Source of the DNA: Nemertoderma westbladi
Taxonomy: Eukaryota; Xenacoelomorpha; Nemertodermatida; Nemertodermatidae
Assembly (NCBI GenBank): GCA_032718475.1
Contig: JAUCBJ010005033.1
Location: 1 to 39,950, forward strand
Length of the DNA: 39,950 nucleotides
Direction of reading: 5' to 3'
The translations under genes and the position numbers were made by a program. Below, piece by piece: positions 35,232 to 39,950 of the stretch. The notes beneath the pieces are model-generated. The model was not told the origin of the DNA. It was given only the letters and a program-made list of their open reading frames with translations, and ran no database searches. How positions within the stretch are numbered: the stretch's first letter is position 1; every line of letters begins with the position of its first letter.

Positions 35232-36030
35232 TATGTGGCTCTTGCGGTGCCCACAACTACTCTGCTTACTACCTCCATCTACGTCGTGCTTGCGGTCCCC
35301 ACAACCACTCTCTGCTACTACCTTCTACGTGGCGCTTCCGGTGCCCACAACCACTCTACTACTACCTCCATCTACGTGGCGCTTCCGGTGCCCACAACCC
35401 TTCTGCTACTACTTTCTTCGTGGCGCTTCCGGTGCCCACAACCCTCCTACTACTACTCGTGGCATGACAATATGCCACACTCCCTTACCCACCGACTTCT
35501 AACTTAACTTCTACTTACTATTTACTTGCTAACTATCTAACTTCTACTAGCTCTAACTAGAACTCTCTAACTCTCTACTACCTCTAACTCTACTAACTCT
35601 CTACTTCCTCTAACTCTACTAGCTCTCTACTTCCTCTAACTCTACTAACTCCCCACCTCCACTACTACCTCTAACTCTACTAACTCTCTACTTCCACTAC
35701 TACCTCTATCTACGTGGCGCTTGTGGTGCCCACAACCACTCTCTGCTACTACTTTCTACGTGGCGCTTACGGTGCCCACAACCTCCCCACTTTCTACTAA
35801 CTTCCACTATTTATGTGGCGCTTCCGGTGCCCACAACCACTCTCTGCTACTACCTCTATCTACGTGGCGCTTGCAGTGCCCACAACCACTCTCTGCTACT
35901 ACCTCTATCTACGTGGCGCTTGCGGTGCCCACAACCACTCTGCTACTACCTCTACTCTACGTGGCGCTTCCGGTGCCCACAACCCTTCTCCTACTACTCG
36001 TGGCATGTTAATATGCCACACTCCCTGTAC
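35232..36030. repeat. 48-bp tandem repeats in two similar blocks
   Basis: The unit contains CTACGTGGCGCTTGCGGTGC and CCACAACCACTCTGCTACTA. Block I (about 35232-35500) and block II (about 35708-36030) each end in the same cap, CGTGGCAT...ATATGCCACACTCCC, a short inverted repeat, so the blocks look duplicated as a whole. They are embedded in CT-rich (CTCTAACTCTACTAA)-type low-complexity DNA (34850-36110). All this lies in the 3' non-coding part of the LTR element. Confidence 0.85.
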
Positions 36031-36226
36031 CCCGCCGCCTTCTAACCTAACTAACTTACTAACTAACTTTTTACTAACTGTCTCTTCTAACTATTACTTT
36101 CTACCTTCTACCTTCTACTTATTTTATTATTTAATTATTTGTTATTTATTTTAATTAAATAATTATTTGTGTGGGAAGGGCGTCTCGCCCTCATTCCCAC
36201 CCCCCTCAGTCCAAAACATTGGACGA

Positions 36227-36646
36227 CTAAACTCTAAGGTGCCCCTTCTTCCAGTAGGCACTCTCCCACTGTCCTCCTATACGTCCTCTTACTCTTCGCC
36301 ACACTTTCTTCGCCAATTCCAACTGACCAGGAATTGGTTCTCCCTCTTCTGCCACCCTAAAATCGGGTCTCTCCGCCGCCTTCTTAACTTCCTTGTCTCT
36401 TGGCATCAAAATGCCACCTCCCACCTCGTTATCTCCCGGCGGCAGAATGAAAAGAAAGTGAAAGAACAGGCAAAACAGAACATACAATAGTAGTCCTATC
36501 CCTTTCCATCCTGTCTTCCTTCTCGACTTCCCCCTTGTCGGTATGCCTTTCAACCGGACCGGCGTCTCTTCCGGACACTCCTCTGGACACTCCTCCGGAC
36601 ACTCCTCCGGACTATTGTCCTCCTGACACTCCACCGGACACTCCAC
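36227..36646 (-). CDS. LTR-element ORF with Glu-Cys-Pro repeats and one membrane segment
   Basis: A 139-codon frame beginning MECPVECQEDNSPEECPEEC, with four tandem (E)ECPE units, then a basic stretch (RGKSRRKTGWK), then one strongly hydrophobic segment of about 20 residues (LLLYVLFCLFFHFLF) and a charged tail rich in K, R and E. It overlaps the end of the zinc-knuckle ORF in another frame; the same short DNA repeat (GTGTCCGGAGGA-type) yields SVRR repeats in that frame and ECPE in this one. It matches nothing I recognise. Its place after gag and before the polypurine tract is where a third gene of such elements would sit, but one hydrophobic stretch is not enough to call its role. Confidence 0.4.
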   Translation of the reverse strand: MECPVECQEDNSPEECPEECPEECPEETPVRLKGIPTRGKSRRKTGWKGIGLLLYVLFCLFFHFLFILPPGDNEVGGGILMPRDKEVKKAAERPDFRVAEEGEPIPGQLELAKKVWRRVRGRIGGQWESAYWKKGHLRV

Positions 36647-37122
36647 GCTTGCCAGTGCTTACAACTCATGGTCTTATGGGTTCCGTCCCGATGTAATTGA
36701 CATTCGAATCCTGGATTATAGCATTCCCTATATAGTCCTTCACGTATCGCGCGTAGGTTTATATCTACCGATTTAGTGTTTTGGTTGTCTAGACTCGGCC
36801 TACTGGGTATGTTGGGATTGTGTTTATTTGTGGTGTTATTTTCTTTCTGTCCCTGCCATGGTGTGGCCCTACTACCAGCTAACTGTGGACTAGCAGTCCC
36901 CTGTGTGGCCGCATGTGGTAGTGACTGTCTTACTCTTGAGAATGGGTCTGTCGGATTATGTTCGGGTCTAGGCCTGTTGTATTCGGTCTTTGGTGCCTTC
37001 CCCAAACTATCCTCACTATAGACTGGGATTTGTTGCGTCGGATATATCATTGGGGGTAACGGCCCCCTCCATATTTCCGTGTCGCACGACCTGTTCTCGT
37101 CCAGGGGGTTCGATGTTCTCAT
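36550..37122 (-). CDS. gag-like C-terminal part with a zinc-knuckle-like motif
   Basis: 190 codons; the frame extends upstream of the ATG back to the G-run near 37172-37189, reading QGDIPPLQYQQYTLTA before the Met, so it is probably the continuation of the 37163-37732 frame after slippage at that run. It is rich in P, Q, N and R in the first 110 residues. It then has CQLHRDGTHKTMSC, a C-x2-H-x4-H-x4-C arrangement like the variant zinc knuckles of some invertebrate LTR-element gag proteins, preceded by a further Cys (CYNPGFEC). It ends in a basic SVRR repeat tail. An RNA-binding nucleocapsid role is inferred from composition, motif and position. Confidence 0.5.
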   Translation of the reverse strand: MRTSNPLDENRSCDTEIWRGPLPPMIYPTQQIPVYSEDSLGKAPKTEYNRPRPEHNPTDPFSRVRQSLPHAATQGTASPQLAGSRATPWQGQKENNTTNKHNPNIPSRPSLDNQNTKSVDINLRAIREGLYRECYNPGFECQLHRDGTHKTMSCKHWQAWSVRWSVRRTIVRRSVRRSVQRSVRKRRRSG

Positions 37123-37162
37123 TGCTGTTAGAGTATATTGTTGATATTGTAATGGGGGAATG

Positions 37163-37732
37163 TCACCCTGACCCCCCCCCCCCCCCCACCGGTATTATAT
37201 TTGGTACTGGGGTTGATGTTAATATATTGGGGCCCATACATCTATCTGCAATAACTCTCCCCTCCCCTGGATATATGTTTTGTCCCTGGATATTATAGTC
37301 ATGCTGCTGTGCCAGTACCGATATAGGCCTATCTACTTCTTGCCTACCTACCGGTATGTACTCCGCGACTTCCGGGTTTAATCCCGTCGTCCGCGCTACC
37401 CTATCGCCTACACTATCTCTCCCAGCATGGCCTATAATAGTATGTGCAGTAAGGCCTACAGTATGTCCTGCAGTCTGCATGTGCCCTTCCAAACCGAAGT
37501 TTATTCTTCGCGAATCTCGAATCTCCCCGTGACTACTGTACTCTCGATCGGCAGCTATATCCCGTCGGGAAGTTTCTCTTCGATCCCCACTCCTGTTCTC
37601 GACTTCGTATCGGTACGTCCTGTACCCCTCTCTTGGCGTGCGGTGCGTTTCTCCAGGGCGACGGCAATCTCCCGAAGTTCGACCCCACTGACTCCCTAAC
37701 TCCATCTCTACTACCGATGGCTCGCTATCCAT
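37163..37732 (-). CDS. gag-like middle part, unrecognised
   Basis: 189 codons from ATG 37732. An in-frame stop lies seven codons before the ATG, so it is not continuous with the upstream frame. The first half is very hydrophilic, rich in R, E and D. The second contains GLNPEVAEYIPVGRQEVDRP and ends in a glycine run coded by the G-run at 37172-37189, after which the zinc-knuckle frame continues. No family is recognised; it is called gag-like only by position and composition. Confidence 0.4.
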   Translation of the reverse strand: MDSEPSVVEMELGSQWGRTSGDCRRPGETHRTPREGYRTYRYEVENRSGDRRETSRRDIAADREYSSHGEIRDSRRINFGLEGHMQTAGHTVGLTAHTIIGHAGRDSVGDRVARTTGLNPEVAEYIPVGRQEVDRPISVLAQQHDYNIQGQNIYPGEGRVIADRCMGPNILTSTPVPNIIPVGGGGGSG

Positions 37733-37910
37733 CCTCGCTCTCCGGTTGCTCCTAGCAACGACTCTTCAATTATCTTCACTCCTTCTCTCTTCGACCTCTC
37801 GGTTAAACTCTACTAATCTTCTTCTCTCTTCGACCTCTCGGTTAAACTCTACTAATCTTCTTCTCTCCTCTGACTGGGCTCAGCGTCTCGTCGCTCGCCC
37901 ATTCTCGGCG

Positions 37911-38351
37911 CTAACATCTCATCATCCCCCTACTATTCTCCGTCGTCGGGTGCCGCGGTTCACCTAACTTGCCCCGCGCATTATCCGCCGACGCCTGTGG
38001 GACACTCTCTGCCCCCCCTTTCTCGCTACTAATCCTCTCGTGGTGGGGCGCCCGTAGCCCCCCCCCCCCCCCCCCCCACCCGCCACTTCTAACTTCACTA
38101 TCTCTTACTACACTTCTACATCCCTCTTGTCGGACATTCTCTACCCCCCCTCTCTCGCCACTAATCTTCCGTGGTGGGGCGCCCGTAGCCCCCCCCCCCC
38201 CCCACTCGCCACTTCTAACTTCACTATCTCTTACTTCACTTCTACGCCCCTCTTGTGGGGCATTCTCTGCCCCCCCTCTCTCGCCACTAATCTTCCGTGG
38301 TGGGGCGCCCGTAGCCCCCCCCCCCCCCCCACTCGCCACATCTAACTTCAC
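37911..38351 (-). CDS. Gly-rich repeat segment of the gag-like frame
   Basis: 146 codons containing three copies of a unit of about 42 residues (ATGAPPRKISGERGG, then SEVRDSEVRSGEW), each joined by glycine runs coded by G14-17 tracts. The DNA repeat period is about 126-131 bp (unit anchors at 38041, 38172 and 38298). The glycine tracts are where the reading frame shifts between units, so the real frame may differ in the living genome. Confidence 0.4.
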   Translation of the reverse strand: MKLDVASGGGGGATGAPPRKISGERGGAENAPQEGRRSEVRDSEVRSGEWGGGGATGAPPRKISGERGGVENVRQEGCRSVVRDSEVRSGGWGGGGGGLRAPHHERISSEKGGAESVPQASADNARGKLGEPRHPTTENSRGMMRC

Positions 38352-38835
38352 TATCTCTCACTTCACTTCTACACCCCTCTCTAGTCGACGCACTAACTCT
38401 ACTGCGGCTGGGTCTATTCACCCCCGCCTCTTCCTCTACTACTACGTGGCCTACCAGGCCCACCTCGGGTTGACTCAACCCCGCCACTTCCTGCCTACTA
38501 ACTACGTGGCCTACCAGGCCCTCATTGGGGTTTCTCGCCCCCGCTACTCTCTGCGCACTAACTGCGTTGCCTTGCAGGCTACTGTTGGCCGGACCATCTG
38601 TGTCTACATTAGTATTAATAGCCCCGTTATCAATATTATTATTTAAATTATAATTATTATTATTTTCCAAATTTAAATTATTATTCGAATTATTTGGATT
38701 ATTCTGAATATTGGCCTTCCTCAACTGTTCCTTCGTGGCGTTGTAAGCCCGTCGGAGCCGATCGGTGACTCCGACGTCCTCGTCGCCGACTTCTCCTCTT
38801 TCTCTCCGTTTCCGGCATCGTACCGGCGGCCCCAC
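38287..38835 (-). CDS. gag-like N-terminal part
   Basis: This frame has no ATG at its head (the first candidate is GTG at 38835). A basic start (RCRKRRERGEVGDED) leads to VTDRLRRAYNATKEQLRKA, which looks helical, then an asparagine-rich stretch and a 20-residue repeat (EVAGLSQPEVGLVGHVV, from 60-bp DNA units at 38443-38580). It overlaps the Gly-rich segment at its end. Upstream in the 5' leader is a separate 26-codon ATG frame near 38955. The position just inside the 5' LTR fits gag; no capsid motif is recognised. Confidence 0.4.
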   Translation of the reverse strand: MGPPVRCRKRRERGEVGDEDVGVTDRLRRAYNATKEQLRKANIQNNPNNSNNNLNLENNNNYNLNNNIDNGAINTNVDTDGPANSSLQGNAVSAQRVAGARNPNEGLVGHVVSRQEVAGLSQPEVGLVGHVVVEEEAGVNRPSRSRVSASTREGCRSEVRDSEVRCGEWGGGGGYGRPTTED

Positions 38836-39149
38836 CGTCGCCGTTCCGGTGGGCCGTCCGTCGCCCTCAGCCTGTGGCTGGCCGGCGACAACGGCACGTC
38901 GACCGCCGTCGTGTGTCGACTCGTCTCTCTCCTCTCTCGACTTGTCCGCTCATTGTAGACGCCCCCCCTCCTCTTGGATTGCCGGATCGTCTATGGTCGA
39001 CGGATCCGGCGTTGTGGGTCGGTACCGTCGCGTCGCGGCCTCGCGGATCGTTAAGTCGCCGTCCGGGGTCCGCGGCAGTGTCGTCTTTCTTTCTCGACGC
39101 TTCTTTACTCTTTCGTGGTCACAGTTGGTTGCGTCGGTGATAGTTCGAC

Positions 39150-39716
39150 TGTGACGGGATCGAGGGATCCCGACCGGGTCTAGTAAGTACGCGTCACAGC
39201 AGGCTGATATGTCGATGAAATATAAAAGGTTTGAGTTCGGTGTTCAACTGGTAGACTGATAATATAATATGAACTATTGATAGCATACAGGCATAGGAGC
39301 AATAACCAGAAATAATATGTAGGCCTATAGCAGCACCACAATGACGGTCGAACTATGTCGCCGGTCCACGGTAAACTGGTGACTACTGAGTGAACTGACC
39401 GGTAGTGGGGCATGCAACATGATATATAGGTTACTGCACTTGTGGCCTTGTTACTCAGTCGATGCTCGCCCCCCATTGGCCAATAACCTCATTCTCGCTC
39501 TCCTATCTCTCTGGGAGTGTTCTCCCCTTGCTACTGTCATTCTCTCTCTTGGAGGTATATTGACCTCTAACCTCTATTGTGCGAGGCCCTTTGGGGTTTG
39601 TCGTCCCCGTTTATTGGGGTAATACGAGGTTGATTGGCAATCAACCTCGTGCTTCCCAATATTGGGTCTCGCTGGCCCAACTTTATGGGGTGGTTAGCGG
39701 AATTGATTCGCTAACA
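39150..39716 (-). repeat. 5' LTR (567 bp)
   Basis: Direct repeat of 34078-34650, with the same TGTGACGG...GCTAACA ends and the same hairpin. On the minus strand it ends ...CCCGTCACA, and the DNA that follows (GTCGAACTATCACC) does not start with TGG, so no standard tRNA-3'-end primer-binding site is seen. Confidence 0.95.
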
Positions 39717-39721
39717 CAATA
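39717..39721. repeat. 5-bp target duplication, right (CAATA)
   Basis: Matches 34073-34077. Confidence 0.9.
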
Positions 39722-39950
39722 TAACCACCCCAGTACATTTTTTCGAAAATTTTTTTTTTCGGTCGGATCCAGACAAGTGATACCTACGTACAAACAAAAA
39801 ATCAGACGTTTTCGTAAATATTTGTAGATTTTAGAGGGGGGGGGGGGGGGGGGGGGGTCAATATGACCCCCCCCCCCCGGTATTTGTACAACATTTTATA
39901 GCCCGGTACTAATAGGGTTAAAGGACGCCTTGGTATAATAGGCCCCTATA

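Larger units (their letters stand above)
34078..39716 (-). mobile_element. Non-autonomous LTR retrotransposon, 5.64 kb, gag-like ORFs only
   Basis: Two direct repeats (34078-34650 and 39150-39716) begin TGTGACGGGATCGAGG and end TTCGCTAACA, so they have TG...CA ends, and CAATA target duplications flank them. The polypurine tract GGGGGGGAG abuts the inner edge of the left LTR on the minus strand, which sets the orientation: 5' LTR on the right. Between the LTRs lie gag-like reading frames (38835 down to 36550), a membrane-segment ORF (36646-36227) and tandem repeats. No protease, reverse transcriptase, RNase H or integrase motif is visible. It depends on another element for replication if it is active. 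The LTRs differ by about nine substitutions and one 6-bp deletion, so the insertion is fairly recent. Confidence 0.9.
32715..39921. mobile_element. piggyBac-like TTAA-bounded element, split by an LTR retroelement
   Basis: The left end is TTAACCCTATTAAACCC followed by G17, TCAATATGA and C9. The right end, read on the minus strand, is TTAACCCTATTAGTACCGGG, then a G12-run, TCATATTGA and a C22-run. Shared TTAACCCTATTA termini with TTAA at each edge are the hallmark of piggyBac-type cut-and-paste elements. Removing the nested LTR element (34073-39721) leaves about 1.56 kb, too little for a full transposase, and none is visible. The interior is the 160-bp tandem repeat. A non-autonomous piggyBac-like element is the best reading; the superfamily call is inference from the termini. 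Confidence 0.65.

Noticed and set aside
37969-38646. 225-codon plus-strand frame rich in Pro and Ser
   Set aside because: It lies opposite the minus-strand gag-like frames and is kept open by C-runs and repeats; element orientation is set to minus by the polypurine tract.

Overview
This is eukaryotic, almost certainly invertebrate-animal, DNA. It is AT-rich and consists of large tandem arrays, nested transposable elements and relics, with one plausible host gene exon. There is no operon structure, no rRNA, no intact tRNA gene and no CRISPR array. LINE relics of metazoan type and a candidate gustatory-receptor-like exon with a consensus splice donor point to an animal. I cannot name the phylum with confidence.

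Layout. 1-8336: a 23-bp satellite, essentially perfect for 7.3 kb and decaying only at its right edge. 8337-10209: AT-rich spacer with a cluster of TTCTAGAA palindromes and a 122-bp foldback. 10210-11205: first copy of a dispersed repeat whose second copy (27.6-32.26 kb) is broken up by insertions and by a 2.2-kb, 65-bp minisatellite. 11243-13577: a LINE C-terminal relic, then an RT-bearing LINE copy (+). 14525-14957: about 22 units carrying TCTCGCGAG. 15568-18144: a long-inverted-repeat MITE split by a second copy of the same LINE (minus strand), with a 31-bp target duplication. 18.7-19.3 kb: a different LINE 3' end. 19573-19903: an uninterrupted MITE copy. 20.75-21.25 kb: a tRNA-derived SINE-like unit running into a 36-bp minisatellite. 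22015-22725 (minus): first exon of a candidate gustatory-receptor-like 7TM protein. 23.65-24.12 kb (minus): another LINE C-terminal relic. 24.1-27.3 kb: spacer, a foldback and a 28-bp minisatellite. 28.07-29.52 kb: LINE fragments and foldbacks inserted in the second dispersed-repeat copy.

32715-39921: a TTAA-bounded, piggyBac-like element with G-run/C-run palindromes at both ends. Nested in it is a 5.64-kb LTR retroelement (34078-39716, minus orientation) with a 5-bp target duplication, near-identical LTRs and a polypurine tract. Its proteins are gag-like only, with a zinc-knuckle-like motif and a membrane-segment ORF, and no polymerase is visible.

The mobile parts show a readable order of events: LINE into MITE, LINE fragments into the dispersed repeat, and LTR element into the TTAA element. 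The observations I find most worth pursuing are the gag-only LTR element, the G-run-palindrome TTAA element with its repeated minus-strand peptide, the TCTCGCGAG array and the receptor exon.
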